From assembly GCA_003243425.1 (NCBI GenBank), contig QFQP01000015.1:89754-153753 (forward strand): a stretch of 64,000 nucleotides of DNA, in the 5' to 3' direction. Both the position numbers and the translations under genes were made by a program. Below the pieces are notes generated by a model. That model was not told the DNA's origin. It saw only the letters and a list, made by a program, of their open reading frames with translations, and made no database searches. Positions 34,260-43,047 of the stretch are shown here, one piece after another. How positions within the stretch are numbered: the first letter of the stretch is position 1; each line of letters opens with the position of its first letter. The DNA is from Archangium gephyra. GTDB taxonomy: Bacteria > Myxococcota > Myxococcia > Myxococcales > Myxococcaceae.

Positions 34260-35088
34260 TCACCTGCTCAACCACCTCGGCACTTCTCCGAATGCGGTCG
34301 TGACCGAGCTTCTCCGTCTCGACCAGCTTCGCGCCCGGCCACAGCGCCACCAGCTCGCGGCTCGACGCCACCGGCACCACTTCGTCATTCACGTCGTGAA
34401 GCAGCAACGTCTCCACGTCACCCAGCGACGGCGCGTGCTTCACGAGGTCGAGCTCCGAAATGGGCGCGCGAATGATGCCTTCCACGCGCAGCAACAGCCG
34501 GTCGCGCATCGCGTCTGACAGCCCGGCCAGGCGCGTGAAGTGCGTGAGGAACGGCGGCATGCGGCCCGGAGGCGCCAGCAGCGCCAGCTTCTCCACGTGC
34601 GGCCCCTTCGTCATCGCGTACGCCGACGCCGTCGCACCGAGCGAGTGCGCGATGATGATCTTCGGCTGCAGTCTGGTGACGAGGGTCGACACCACCTGCG
34701 TCATCATCGGCAGCGTGCAGAAGTTGCCTGCGGCTTCACCGTGCGCCGGCAGGTCGAACGCCACCACGTGCCAGCCCTGCTTCGTCAGCGGTTCGACGTA
34801 CGAGCCCATCTGCGAGGCGTTGCCGCTCCAGCCGTGCACCAGCAACGCGGTGCCCCGCGGCGCTCCGGCGTTCCATTCCCACGCGGGCAGGTTGCGGTCG
34901 CCCACGTCGAGCTCGAACCGTCGCGCGTTCGCCAGCAGGCCGCCCCACTTCGCCGGCGGTCGCTGCGGCCGGCCCCACGCGGCGAACGCCTTCTCTTCGG
35001 TCCACTTCGGCGCCACGCGCTCCACGAGACCAACAAGCTGCTGCACAATACGAACGGTCGTTCTATTTTTAGAATACTCTGAGGCCAT
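34198..35088 (-). CDS. Alpha/beta hydrolase under likely TetR control
   Basis: A hydrolase of up to 296 residues: LLVHGWSGNASQMGSY, FDLPAHGEAAG, nucleophile in IIAHSLGATAS, acid in LLHDVNDEVVPV and the final GHDRIRRS His. The start is uncertain. The ATG at 35088 places an operator-like palindrome (35051-35064) and an AT-rich -10-like TATTCT stretch inside the first ~13 codons. A GTG a few codons further in (about 35046, VQQLVGLVERV) may be the real start, with the promoter upstream of it. Confidence 0.78.
   Translation of the reverse strand: MASEYSKNRTTVRIVQQLVGLVERVAPKWTEEKAFAAWGRPQRPPAKWGGLLANARRFELDVGDRNLPAWEWNAGAPRGTALLVHGWSGNASQMGSYVEPLTKQGWHVVAFDLPAHGEAAGNFCTLPMMTQVVSTLVTRLQPKIIIAHSLGATASAYAMTKGPHVEKLALLAPPGRMPPFLTHFTRLAGLSDAMRDRLLLRVEGIIRAPISELDLVKHAPSLGDVETLLLHDVNDEVVPVASSRELVALWPGAKLVETEKLGHDRIRRSAEVVEQVINFSIASTVTQVERPTKLAS
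35051..35064. promoter_or_regulatory. Operator-like palindrome at the hydrolase 5' end
   Basis: GAACG-GT-CGTTC, flanked by TAC on the left, is the same site in reverse orientation as GAACG-AC-CGTTC in front of the adjacent TetR gene. It lies next to an AT-rich TATTTTTAGAATAC stretch, the most AT-rich spot nearby, which looks like a promoter. Confidence 0.6.
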
Positions 35089-35111
35089 GACGGTGTTCTC
35101 CGCGGGTGGAA

Positions 35112-35702
35112 TTACGGCTGGTGGGAAGCGACGAGGCGCTCGAAGGCGGCCTGCGCGCGGTCGACGGCGCGGCGGTCCTTCATGAGCCGGTAGTACATGT
35201 TGAGCGCCATCATGATGCCCTCGAACTCGAAGGCGAACTGGCGCGGGTCGGTGTCTTTGACGAAGTGCTTTTCGTCGATGGCCAGCTGCACGGTCTTCGC
35301 GAGCGCGTCGATGAGGCTCTTCTGTTGTTCGACCAGCACGTCGTGGGGCCGGCCGGTGCGGTCGTCGAGCTCCACGTTGGCCTGCTGAAAGAAGCACCCA
35401 CCGGGCGTGCGCGCGTCGGTGACCCAGCCGACCCAGTTCTCGAAGATGGAGCGCAGCCGCGGCAGTCCACGCGGCGCCTTGAAGGCCGGCAGCATCACGC
35501 GCTCGGTGTAGAGGCTCGAGGCCAGGTCCAGCACCGCGACCTGCAGCTCTTCCTTGCTGCCGAAGTGGGCGAAGAGGCCGCTCTTCGAGAGCTTGAGCTC
35601 GTCGGCGAGCGTGCCGATGGAGAGGCCCTCGAGGCCGTCACGGCCTGCGAGCAGGAACGCGTGGCTGACGATGCGCTCGCGGGTGGCTTCGCCCTTCGAC
35701 AT
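35112..35702 (-). CDS. TetR-family transcriptional regulator
   Basis: A 196-residue TetR regulator: RERIVSHAFLLAGRDGLEG, LSIGTLADELKLSKSGLFAHFGSKEEL (HTH) and a C-terminal domain with GGCFFQQANVELDD, a segment typical of YcdC-like/C-terminal type regulators. It lies between two copies of the palindrome CGAACG-NN-CGTTC, one 13 bases upstream of its own start and one at the downstream hydrolase, so it probably controls both. It is divergent from mnmE. Confidence 0.88.
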   Translation of the reverse strand: MSKGEATRERIVSHAFLLAGRDGLEGLSIGTLADELKLSKSGLFAHFGSKEELQVAVLDLASSLYTERVMLPAFKAPRGLPRLRSIFENWVGWVTDARTPGGCFFQQANVELDDRTGRPHDVLVEQQKSLIDALAKTVQLAIDEKHFVKDTDPRQFAFEFEGIMMALNMYYRLMKDRRAVDRAQAAFERLVASHQP

Positions 35703-35714
35703 GCCGACACGATA

Positions 35715-35728
35715 CGAACGACCGTTCG
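35715..35728. promoter_or_regulatory. TetR operator in its own promoter
   Basis: CGAACG-AC-CGTTCG, a perfect 6+6 palindrome with two central bases, 13 bases upstream of the TetR start and 29 bases upstream of the mnmE start. The core matches the site at 35051-35064, which supports binding by the product of the gene between them. Confidence 0.65.
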
Positions 35729-35756
35729 CAAATTCAAGTCATGCTATGCGCGGAGG

Positions 35757-37061
35757 GTGTCGACCATCGTAGCCATCGCGACCGGACCTGCCGCCGGAGG
35801 CATTGGAATCATTCGGTTTTCCGGTGCTTCGGCGCTGACCGCGGCGCGGGTGTTGGCGCCTTCGCTGCCGGGCAGGCCCACGCCGCGGCACGCGTATTTC
35901 ACGCGCCTGGTGGCAGAAGACGGCGCGGTGCTCGATGAAGGCCTCGCACTGTTCTTCGCGGGCCCGAAGTCGTTCACCGGTGAAGACGTGGTCGAACTGC
36001 ATGCGCACGGCGCGCCGCGGTTGTTGTCATTGCTGCTCGAGCGCGCGTTGAAGGTGGAAGGCGTGCGTCTGGCGACGCCGGGTGAGTTCACGCGACGTGC
36101 GTTGCTCAACGGCCGGCTCGACCTGGCGCGCGCGGAGGCGGTGGCGGATTTGATCTCCGCTGAGTCAGAGGCGCAGGTCCGCGCAGCGGCGGCGCAGCTG
36201 AGCGGCGAATTGTCTGCGCGGCTGTCGCGAATTCAGGAACCGCTCATCGCGCTGCAGGCCGACGTCGAGGGCTCGCTCGATTTTCCGGAGGAGGCCGAGG
36301 GCGCCGACGTCGACGTGGTGCCGCGACTCGACGCGGCGCTGCGTGAGGTGCGCGCGCTGTTGGGTGATGCGAAGCGCGGCTCGCTCATTCGCCGAGGTGC
36401 GCGCGTGGTGCTGTACGGCCCGGTGAATGCGGGCAAGTCGACGTTGTTCAATGCGCTCGTGGGCTCGTCGCGCGCGCTGGTCGACGCCGAGCCGGGCACC
36501 ACGCGTGACACGCTCGAGGCGCGCGTCGAGTTGAGCGGGCTGGCGGTCACCCTGGTCGACACTGCGGGGCTTCGCGAAGGCGCGGGGCGCATCGAGGCGC
36601 TCGGCATCGAGCGGACCCGCGAGGCGCTCAAGGGCGCGGACGTCGCGGTGCTGGTGCTGCCTCCCGACGGGTCGGCGAACGATCGTTCGCTGTGGCGAAG
36701 CGAGGTTGATCAGCCGCTCGAGGTCGAAGGAAAGGCAGATCTTCCCGGAGCGCGTGAAGGTGCCTTGCGAGTCTCAGGGCTGACCGGCGCTGGCGTTGAT
36801 CAGCTCCGTGCGTTGCTGGCCGCACGACTGGGCGCAGGTGCGGCTGGCGCGACGTTGTCGACCAGCGAGCGGCATGTGCACGTGCTCACCGAGCTCGAAG
36901 CGGCCTTGAGCAACGCGCGCGCGGCCGTCGACGTGGCGACGCTGGAGATCGTCGCGGGTGAGTTGAACCTCGCCGTGCACGCGCTCGCGGAGCTGACCGG
37001 TGAAGACGCGTCGACGCAGTTGCTGGACGCGATCTTCCAGCGCTTCTGCATCGGGAAGTAG
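35757..37061 (+). CDS. mnmE: tRNA modification GTPase MnmE
   Basis: A 434-residue GTPase. The N-terminal folate-binding domain begins TIVAIATGPAAGGIGIIRFSG. The inserted G domain has the P-loop NAGKSTLFNAL near residue 225 and DTAGLREGAGRIEALGIERT. The C-terminus ends FCIGK, whose Cys acts in catalysis. With MnmG it installs 5-(carboxymethyl)aminomethyl groups on wobble uridine in tRNA. The expected NKxD guanine-specificity motif reads GKAD here. The GTG at 35757 is preceded by CGGAGG with almost no spacer; no better in-frame start exists. Confidence 0.92.
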   Translation: MSTIVAIATGPAAGGIGIIRFSGASALTAARVLAPSLPGRPTPRHAYFTRLVAEDGAVLDEGLALFFAGPKSFTGEDVVELHAHGAPRLLSLLLERALKVEGVRLATPGEFTRRALLNGRLDLARAEAVADLISAESEAQVRAAAAQLSGELSARLSRIQEPLIALQADVEGSLDFPEEAEGADVDVVPRLDAALREVRALLGDAKRGSLIRRGARVVLYGPVNAGKSTLFNALVGSSRALVDAEPGTTRDTLEARVELSGLAVTLVDTAGLREGAGRIEALGIERTREALKGADVAVLVLPPDGSANDRSLWRSEVDQPLEVEGKADLPGAREGALRVSGLTGAGVDQLRALLAARLGAGAAGATLSTSERHVHVLTELEAALSNARAAVDVATLEIVAGELNLAVHALAELTGEDASTQLLDAIFQRFCIGK

Positions 37062-37181
37062 GCGCCGTGGTCCAGGCGAAGTGAAGGACCTCCGGTCGGT
37101 GTCCGCGGTGCGCACGCTGGCGCTCACCGGGTCTGCTCCGTCACCGACACGGCGCTCGACGTGCCGGACGCTCCGAATTGA

Positions 37182-38168
37182 TCAGCGCACCGCCGACGAC
37201 AGCTGCGCGTCACCGCCGTACTGCGCGTACGCCTTCGCGCCCGCCGCCTGAATCTGCTCGTGCGTCATCGGCCACGTCTGCTTCGAGCCCGGGAACACCA
37301 CGTACGAAATCCCGCTGCCCACGCCGCCGTTGCGCGCGTTGGAGTTGATGCCGAGCTCCTGCGCCAACTTGATGCTGCCTTCGCCCTGGTGGTCTTTGGG
37401 CCCGATGTCGGCCACCACCGCGAACACCGTCTTGCCCGTCTTGTCGTTGCGCACCGCCACCAGGTCACCCAGCTTCACGCCCTGCTCCCGCAGCTGCGGA
37501 GGAATCGCGATGAACGGCACCTTCTCGGAATCGACGTAGCGACGCGGATCATTCGCCGGGAACTTCGGGTTCGTCAGCGCGGTGGTCGACACGTAGTAGC
37601 CGGGCGCCGGATCCTTCGCGCCCTGCACGTACGGCTTGCCGCTCGAGTTGGTCGCGATGCCCCACCAGTTGCCCGGCTTGCCCGCATTCGCCAGGTGGTC
37701 GAGGCCCGTGTTCGCCGGGTTGTACGCGCGCGGTGAACCGTCGGCGTCGACGCTCATGCCGCTCTTGAACGCGAGCCCGTTCTTGCCAGCGACCTTCCAG
37801 GTCGACACCCCGCCGATGGTGTTGGTCTTCGTGCGCGAGGTCGACACGTCGCCGCCAGCGCCCGCGCTCGGAGGGTTCGAGGGCGTGGTGGGGACCGAAC
37901 CGCCGCTCAACGCCGCGCGCGTCTTCGGGCCGACCACTCCGTCGACCGTCAGGCCGTTCGCGCGCTGAAACGCTTTGACCGCGCGCTCGGTGTTCGCGCC
38001 GAACTTGCCGTCGACCGAGCCGGGGTCGAAGCCTTCACGGGCCAGCGCCTGCTGCAGCGCCTTGACCTGTTCACCTTCGGCGCCGCGCTTGAGCGTCGAG
38101 GTGGTGGTGAGGGCTCGCGGGGCTGACGACGCGGGGACGAACGCTGCGGTGCTCGAAGTGACGCGCAT
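37182..38168 (-). CDS. Peptidoglycan-binding protein with a GH75-like catalytic domain
   Basis: A 328-residue protein with no clear signal peptide. Residues ~27-88 are a peptidoglycan-binding domain (LKRGAEGEQVKALQQALAREG, VDGKFGANTERAVKAFQ, DGVVGPKT). A Ser/Pro/Gly-rich linker follows. Residues ~125-320 resemble glycoside hydrolase family 75 (chitosanase): FKSGMSVDADGSPRAYNP, GYYVSTTAL, RYVDSEKVPFIAIPP, GDLVAVRNDKTGKTVFAVVADIGPKD. It may cleave or bind cell-wall polymers, possibly of prey or competitors. GH75 activity is inferred from pattern only. Confidence 0.75.
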   Translation of the reverse strand: MRVTSSTAAFVPASSAPRALTTTSTLKRGAEGEQVKALQQALAREGFDPGSVDGKFGANTERAVKAFQRANGLTVDGVVGPKTRAALSGGSVPTTPSNPPSAGAGGDVSTSRTKTNTIGGVSTWKVAGKNGLAFKSGMSVDADGSPRAYNPANTGLDHLANAGKPGNWWGIATNSSGKPYVQGAKDPAPGYYVSTTALTNPKFPANDPRRYVDSEKVPFIAIPPQLREQGVKLGDLVAVRNDKTGKTVFAVVADIGPKDHQGEGSIKLAQELGINSNARNGGVGSGISYVVFPGSKQTWPMTHEQIQAAGAKAYAQYGGDAQLSSAVR

Positions 38169-38637
38169 GCAGAGTCTTCGGCGCAGATGGGTCGAAGGTT
38201 TCTCGCAAAAGCGCGCTGTTACGGGAGTTTGCAGCGAGGTGGAGCGTGCACACTCCGATGAAGCGGAGGTCTGCAGGTCGGCGGAGGAGACCGGTCGCTC
38301 GGCGGGCGTGAGTACGAATTCGAGAGTCGCAGAAGACCTTCCGGTGTTCGGGGTTCCAGTTCGCGAGGGAGCCGACGCCGCAGCGGCGGAGTTTTCGTCG
38401 ACGTGGAGGACCCAGCCTGGCGAGGAGAGAATCGCGCAGCCGGGAGGTGCGTCGGTTGATCATTCGTGTGGATGATCAGCGTGTAGTCGCGGTCTGTACG
38501 CCGATGACCGGGATGGCGCGACCACGTTGAGTGACGTCATCGCCTTCGAGCGTCGTCGTGGAGCGCGTCAGAAGATCAGCGCCTGCTTCCGCGCAGAGAA
38601 AGAAGCCGCCCTTCCCCGCTTCGCATGGAGAGAGAGT
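38169..38637. other. Intergenic stretch, nothing recognised
   Basis: About 470 bases with short overlapping open frames only. It contains two TGATCA sites 16 bases apart (about 38457 and 38473), but no tRNA-like or terminator-like structure was seen. Confidence 0.5.
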
Positions 38638-40218
38638 TCAGCGAGCGAGGATGTCCGACACGTTCGCCACGCCGCTCGTCGCGTTCAACGGGCACATCAA
38701 CAGCGATGGCGCCTCGGTCAGCCCACCGTCGCCGGCTTCGAGCACCAGCACGCGGCCAGCGTTCTGATCAGCCACGAACAACTTCGTACCCGACACCGCG
38801 ATGCGCCCCGGCAGCACGAAGGTGCACGACCCCGCATCGAGGCCCGCACAGCTGCTGTGCCACGCGGCCGTGCGCGCGCCGCTCTTCACCAGCACCACGC
38901 CGGCCGCTGTCACCGATTCCAACGCGAAGTTCGAGTCGTACGTCGCGCGGCCACCACACGACACCGCCAGCGAATCACCCACCGTCGTCACCCACTGCGG
39001 GTTGAGGCACTCGTCTGCGCCGAGGTCGATGAGCTGCACGCCCGCGTCAGCCGGGTTCACGCGCGCCAGCAGCCCCGGGCCTTCCACCGTGTACGTCGCC
39101 GCGTTCAGGTTGTTGAGCGCCACGTACACCTCACCGTCGAGCTGCGTGATGCTGAACGGGCGCGCCACGGGCGAGCCTCCGTCGAAGGCCAGCAGGTCCA
39201 CGTTCTTCAACGACACGCGGCCCTCGAGCACCGGCGCTTCGGGCGAGGCGATGTTCACCAGCTGCAGCTCCTGACCCGCGTCGGCCGCCGCTTCGCCCAT
39301 GCCGCCGTACAGCGGAATCCACAGCGTCGAGCCGACCTTCGTGAGGCCCTGCGGGAAGGTGTTCATGCCCAGCGGCAGCTCCGCGACGGTGCCCAGCGTG
39401 AGCTCCGCGGGCACGCCTTCGGTCAAGGTCACCACGCCCGCGTCGACCCCCTGCTTGAGCACCTGCAACGAGCCCGTGCCCGCGTTCACCAGGTACACGT
39501 ACGGCAGCTCGACCAGCAGCTGGTTGGGCACGCTGCCCGTGGTGGTGGCGAGGTTGGTCTGCAGGTAGCCGCCGATGGCCCGCGGCTCCGCGCTGTAGAG
39601 CCGGTTGTCCGTACCGTCGGCCGACAGCACCGTATTCCCTGCGCGCGCCAGCGCGCCGGGGTTGCTGCCCACGTCGGTCAACGCGCCGCGCACGCCGGTC
39701 TCGGGGTCGAAGCCGACCAGCTGCCCGCTCCAGTAGCAGGCGGCGACCGCGCCGAAATCACAGGTGCCGGCGAGGCACTTCTGGCCCTGCGCGCACACCA
39801 CGTCGCACGCGCCACAGTTCGCCACGTCGCTGGCGATGTCCACGCACGACAGACCGCAGCGCGTCTTGCCCACGCCGCAGGTCGCTCCGCACGTGCCGTT
39901 GTCACAGACCTCGTTGGCCGCGCAGGTGATGCCGCACCCGCCGCAGTTGCTGGAGTCCGACGAGGTCACCACGCAGGTGCCGTTGCACGCCGTCGTGCCC
40001 GGGCGGCACAGACAGGCCCCGGCGCCGCTGCCGTCGTCACCACAGTCCTGATTGGTGAGACACGCGTTGCCGCACGCACCGCAGTTGCGGCGGTCGGCGA
40101 GCGGGTCGAAGCAGCCGGTGCCACACGGCAATGTGCCCGGCTTGCACACCACGCCGGTGGGAGGGCACGCCGTCAACGTCAACGCCGCCAGAACTGCCAA
40201 CACCTGGAACCGCATCAT
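38638..40218 (-). CDS. Cys-rich lipoprotein with a propeller domain, downstream of the B12-type receptor
   Basis: A ~526-residue lipoprotein: signal MMRFQVLAVLAALTLTAC, then about five Cys-rich repeats (CGTGCFDPLADRRNCGACG, CNGTCVVTSSDSSNCGGCG, CGLSCVDIASDVANCGACD) like those in myxobacterial surface lipoproteins. Residues from ~165 to the end form a repeat-rich, propeller-like domain. It starts 24 bases after the TonB receptor stop, so both are under the cobalamin riboswitch, which suggests a surface-exposed or periplasmic cobalamin-binding partner. TGGAG lies just upstream of the ATG at 40218. The B12 role is inferred from context only. Confidence 0.7.
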   Translation of the reverse strand: MMRFQVLAVLAALTLTACPPTGVVCKPGTLPCGTGCFDPLADRRNCGACGNACLTNQDCGDDGSGAGACLCRPGTTACNGTCVVTSSDSSNCGGCGITCAANEVCDNGTCGATCGVGKTRCGLSCVDIASDVANCGACDVVCAQGQKCLAGTCDFGAVAACYWSGQLVGFDPETGVRGALTDVGSNPGALARAGNTVLSADGTDNRLYSAEPRAIGGYLQTNLATTTGSVPNQLLVELPYVYLVNAGTGSLQVLKQGVDAGVVTLTEGVPAELTLGTVAELPLGMNTFPQGLTKVGSTLWIPLYGGMGEAAADAGQELQLVNIASPEAPVLEGRVSLKNVDLLAFDGGSPVARPFSITQLDGEVYVALNNLNAATYTVEGPGLLARVNPADAGVQLIDLGADECLNPQWVTTVGDSLAVSCGGRATYDSNFALESVTAAGVVLVKSGARTAAWHSSCAGLDAGSCTFVLPGRIAVSGTKLFVADQNAGRVLVLEAGDGGLTEAPSLLMCPLNATSGVANVSDILAR

Positions 40219-40241
40219 CGAAGTCTCCACAGGCAGACGCG

Positions 40242-42155
40242 TTACCGCGTCGGTTTCACCGAGTCACGAGAAGGGTTGGGCTCCCACGACACGCCGAGCG
40301 TCACGAAGAACGCCCGCGGCGGCAGCGGGTAGCCGTCGTAATCCCACGTCTGCACGTCGAGCAGGTTCTTGAGCTCGGCAGAGAGCGAGATGCGCGGCTG
40401 CTGCGAAGGCGTCACGGTGACGCCGAGGTTCACCAGTGCACGGTCGGGCACGCTGAGCGTCTGGGTGCGGTTGGTGAACTGCGCCGATTGAAAGACGAGC
40501 TCGGCGCGCGCCTTGAGCCAGTCGGGCCCCGCGGCGATGCGCGTGTGGAGCCGATGCGCAGGCCTGAACGGGAGCGCCTTGAGGTAGTAGCGCGGGTCGT
40601 CGCGGAGGTTCTGCGTGTGCAGGAAGGTGTAGCTGGCGCTCGCCTCGAGCCACGTGAACGGCGTCGTCGAGGCTTCCACTTCGAGCCCCACGACCGACGC
40701 CGCCGCGAAGTTGTACGGACGCGAGAGGTTGGGCGGGTAGTACTCGTAGCTGATCAGGTTTTCGTACAGCGAAGAGAAGCCGGTGGCGCTCACGCGGCCC
40801 TTCTCGTGCTTCCACGCCGCGCCGAGGTCGGCGGTGAGCGCGCGCTCGGGCTGCAGCGACGTGTTGGGCAGCAAGGTGCCCTGCACCACGTACAGCTCGC
40901 TGAACGAGGGCGCGCGGCTCGACTGCCCGGCGTTGGCGCGCAGCGAGAACCCCAGCGGCAGCTCGAGAAGCGCGCCCAGCTTCGGCGAGAAGACGAAGAA
41001 CGGCCCCGCGAGGTCGACGCGCACGCTGGGCGACACGGTGAACGCGCCGTCGAAGAAGAGAAGGTCGTCGGCCACCAGGGCCCCCAGGCGGCCCCAGGTG
41101 GGGTTCTTGCCCAGCGGCTCGCGGAGTGACTCCACGCCGCCTGACACCAGCGCGGTGAGCCCGTGGCGGCCCACCAGGTGCGTGTAGACGACCTCGCCGC
41201 CGGCGGCGCTCTCGAGCTGGCGGTACTCGGTGCCGAAGAGCGTGCCGCTCAGCGTGCTGTCGTCGAGGCGGCCCCAGGCGAGCGTAGACAGCGTGCCGCC
41301 GGCGTCGAAGCCGGTCTGGGTACGGACCGAGAGCGTTCCCCGGCCGGTGCGTTGCCAGGCGTCGACTGCGGGGTTCTGCACCGGGCCGGCGAGGCCGCGA
41401 CGCTCGGTGTTTCCTTCGAGCATCACGTCGAGCTGCGTGGCGCCGAAGCGGCGGCGGAAGCGCGCGAGGGCGCCGCCTTGAAGCGTGCCGTTGTTGTCTC
41501 GCGTCAGGGTGAGGGGCGTGTTGCCGGGGAACGCGGGCTGGTCGTCGTAGCGGAAGTCGAAGCGGCCCTCGCTGCGCAGGCCGTTCATCAACACCAGCGC
41601 GTCGCCGCCGAAGAGGCCCGAGGTGGCGCCCAGCGTGAGCTGCGTGGTGACGAAGCTGCCGCCGGTGAAGTCGGCGAAGACGCGCGGGCGCTCGCCGGGG
41701 GAGCGGCTGACCAGATTGATGACCCCGCCCATCGCGCCCGGGCCGTAGCGGCCCGAGACCCCACCGCGCAGCACCTCGATGCGCTCGAGCGCGGCGGTGG
41801 GAATTCGCGAGAGGTCCATCGCCGAGCCCGGTGACGCCAGCGGCACGCCGTCGAGCAGCACCAGCACGGCGTTCGACGCGGCGCCCCGGAGCGAGACGGT
41901 CTTGCGCTGACCTGCGCCGCCGAGGTCCTGCACGGTGACGCCGGGCGTGGTGTTGATCAACTCGGCTGCGTCTTTGGCTTCGGGGCGCGCGCTGGTGGCG
42001 TCGCGGGTGGTGAGCGTGCCGGTGGCGTCACGCACGGTGGGCGCGGTGGGCAACGCGAGGTCTTCGGGCGGCAGCGGAACGTCGACGGGGGGCAGTTCGG
42101 TCACGCCGGCGTCAGCCGCATGCAGCGCCAGCAAGAGGACGTGAGCGAACACCAC
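40242..42155 (-). CDS. btuB: TonB-dependent outer membrane receptor, probably for cobalamin
   Basis: A 637-residue receptor with a signal-like start (VFAHVLLLALHAADA). The plug domain has AELINTTPGVTVQDLGGAGQRKTVSLRGA, LVLLDGVPLASPG and RIEVLRGGVSGRYGPGAMGGVINLVSR. The barrel strands run to the end, finishing with aromatic FFVTLGVSW near the C-terminus. A cobalamin riboswitch directly upstream makes cobalamin or a relative the likely substrate. The GTG start at 42155 follows a GAGGG site. Confidence 0.85.
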   Translation of the reverse strand: MVFAHVLLLALHAADAGVTELPPVDVPLPPEDLALPTAPTVRDATGTLTTRDATSARPEAKDAAELINTTPGVTVQDLGGAGQRKTVSLRGAASNAVLVLLDGVPLASPGSAMDLSRIPTAALERIEVLRGGVSGRYGPGAMGGVINLVSRSPGERPRVFADFTGGSFVTTQLTLGATSGLFGGDALVLMNGLRSEGRFDFRYDDQPAFPGNTPLTLTRDNNGTLQGGALARFRRRFGATQLDVMLEGNTERRGLAGPVQNPAVDAWQRTGRGTLSVRTQTGFDAGGTLSTLAWGRLDDSTLSGTLFGTEYRQLESAAGGEVVYTHLVGRHGLTALVSGGVESLREPLGKNPTWGRLGALVADDLLFFDGAFTVSPSVRVDLAGPFFVFSPKLGALLELPLGFSLRANAGQSSRAPSFSELYVVQGTLLPNTSLQPERALTADLGAAWKHEKGRVSATGFSSLYENLISYEYYPPNLSRPYNFAAASVVGLEVEASTTPFTWLEASASYTFLHTQNLRDDPRYYLKALPFRPAHRLHTRIAAGPDWLKARAELVFQSAQFTNRTQTLSVPDRALVNLGVTVTPSQQPRISLSAELKNLLDVQTWDYDGYPLPPRAFFVTLGVSWEPNPSRDSVKPTR

Positions 42156-42216
42156 GGCTGCCCTCGTCTCTCTTTTCGCGAAGAGAGAGGACGTGAGTGA
42201 CGCGTATCGCGTTCAC

Positions 42217-42323
42217 ACCGACGGGCAGGTCTCTGGCTCCCGGGTTTCCCCGGTCACAGTGGCGCGACCGCTCCGGAGTTTCACCGGGTTCCCTGAATGA
42301 GCCCACCACGGGCCACCGTCGAC
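42217..42323 (-). promoter_or_regulatory. Cobalamin riboswitch
   Basis: Read on the minus strand it has the class-defining blocks: GGGAACCCGGTGAAACTCCG, then GCGCCACTGTGA, then GAGCCAGAGACCTGCC. CGACGG (42316-42321 on the other strand) can pair with CCGTCG (42219-42224) to close the P1 stem. The element is ~60 bases upstream of the TonB receptor. In such elements adenosylcobalamin binding usually blocks translation or causes termination, so the receptor/lipoprotein operon would be expressed when cobalamin is scarce. Confidence 0.92.
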
Positions 42324-42405
42324 GGAGCGGCTTGTACGTCGACTGTGGGCGGAGTGGCGAGCGCGAGTGCAACAAAAAGCCCGCAGCGCGAACCTTTTGC
42401 AGCCC

Positions 42406-43008
42406 TCACGCGTCGTGCGACGTCACCACGCGGTGAAGGTGCTCGCGAACGTCTCGAGGAAACGCGCGCCGGCCCGGCACCTCGAGGCCACACGTGCCGG
42501 CGACGGCGTTGATCAACAGCAACGGCCACTGACTCTCGACCTCCAGCACCGCGCGCCGATGCGCGAGCCCGTCGGCCACCGCGTCTTCCGCGAGCGACGC
42601 CACGCCCGGAGCGCGCGAAGGCACCAGCACCACTTCGCTGCCGTCCCACGCCACCAGCGACGCAGAGCACGACTCGTACAGCTCGCGCCCATCGACGCTG
42701 GTGAGCAGCGACGCCACGCCGGGCACGCGCACCCCGTCGTACGCGCTCGGCGGCCTGGGCTTGGGAAAGCGCCCTTCCCGTTCAGCGAACGGGCTCACCA
42801 CGAACCTGGTGGGCATGCCCTCGAGCAGGCGCGAAGCGGGCCGCAGCTCGTGCTCGAGCGCCGCGCCGTTCCACGTGACGCGGTACACGCCGGGCGTGAC
42901 GGCGCGCGCGAAGTCCATCAGCACACCCGGACTCACACCGAGTCGACCTGCGTGACGCCGCAACAACGGCACCTGCTTCGCTTCATCGACCCGCAGCACC
43001 GAATACAT
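42406..43008 (-). CDS. Class IV aminotransferase-like protein, probably non-standard
   Basis: A 200-residue protein. The second half, GVASLLTSVDGRELYESCSASLVAW-type text followed by GVASLAEDAVADGLAHRRAVLEVES and LLLINAVAG, follows the C-terminal half of class IV aminotransferases and aminodeoxychorismate lyases. The N-terminal half is shorter than usual, and where the PLP-binding Lys is expected I see Arg and Pro-rich text, with no convincing Lys. It may be a degenerate, non-catalytic relative. It is divergent from the ATP-grasp gene, 39 bases away. Confidence 0.5.
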   Translation of the reverse strand: MYSVLRVDEAKQVPLLRRHAGRLGVSPGVLMDFARAVTPGVYRVTWNGAALEHELRPASRLLEGMPTRFVVSPFAEREGRFPKPRPPSAYDGVRVPGVASLLTSVDGRELYESCSASLVAWDGSEVVLVPSRAPGVASLAEDAVADGLAHRRAVLEVESQWPLLLINAVAGTCGLEVPGRRAFPRDVREHLHRVVTSHDA

Positions 43009-43047
43009 GGAGCCTCGCTCTCGGCGCGCGAACTAACATGCGCGTCG

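Noticed and set aside
38527..40332. A 601-codon plus-strand frame opposite the Cys-rich lipoprotein
   Set aside because: Rich in Arg, His and Gln with no motif; the lipoprotein on the other strand has a signal peptide and repeats.
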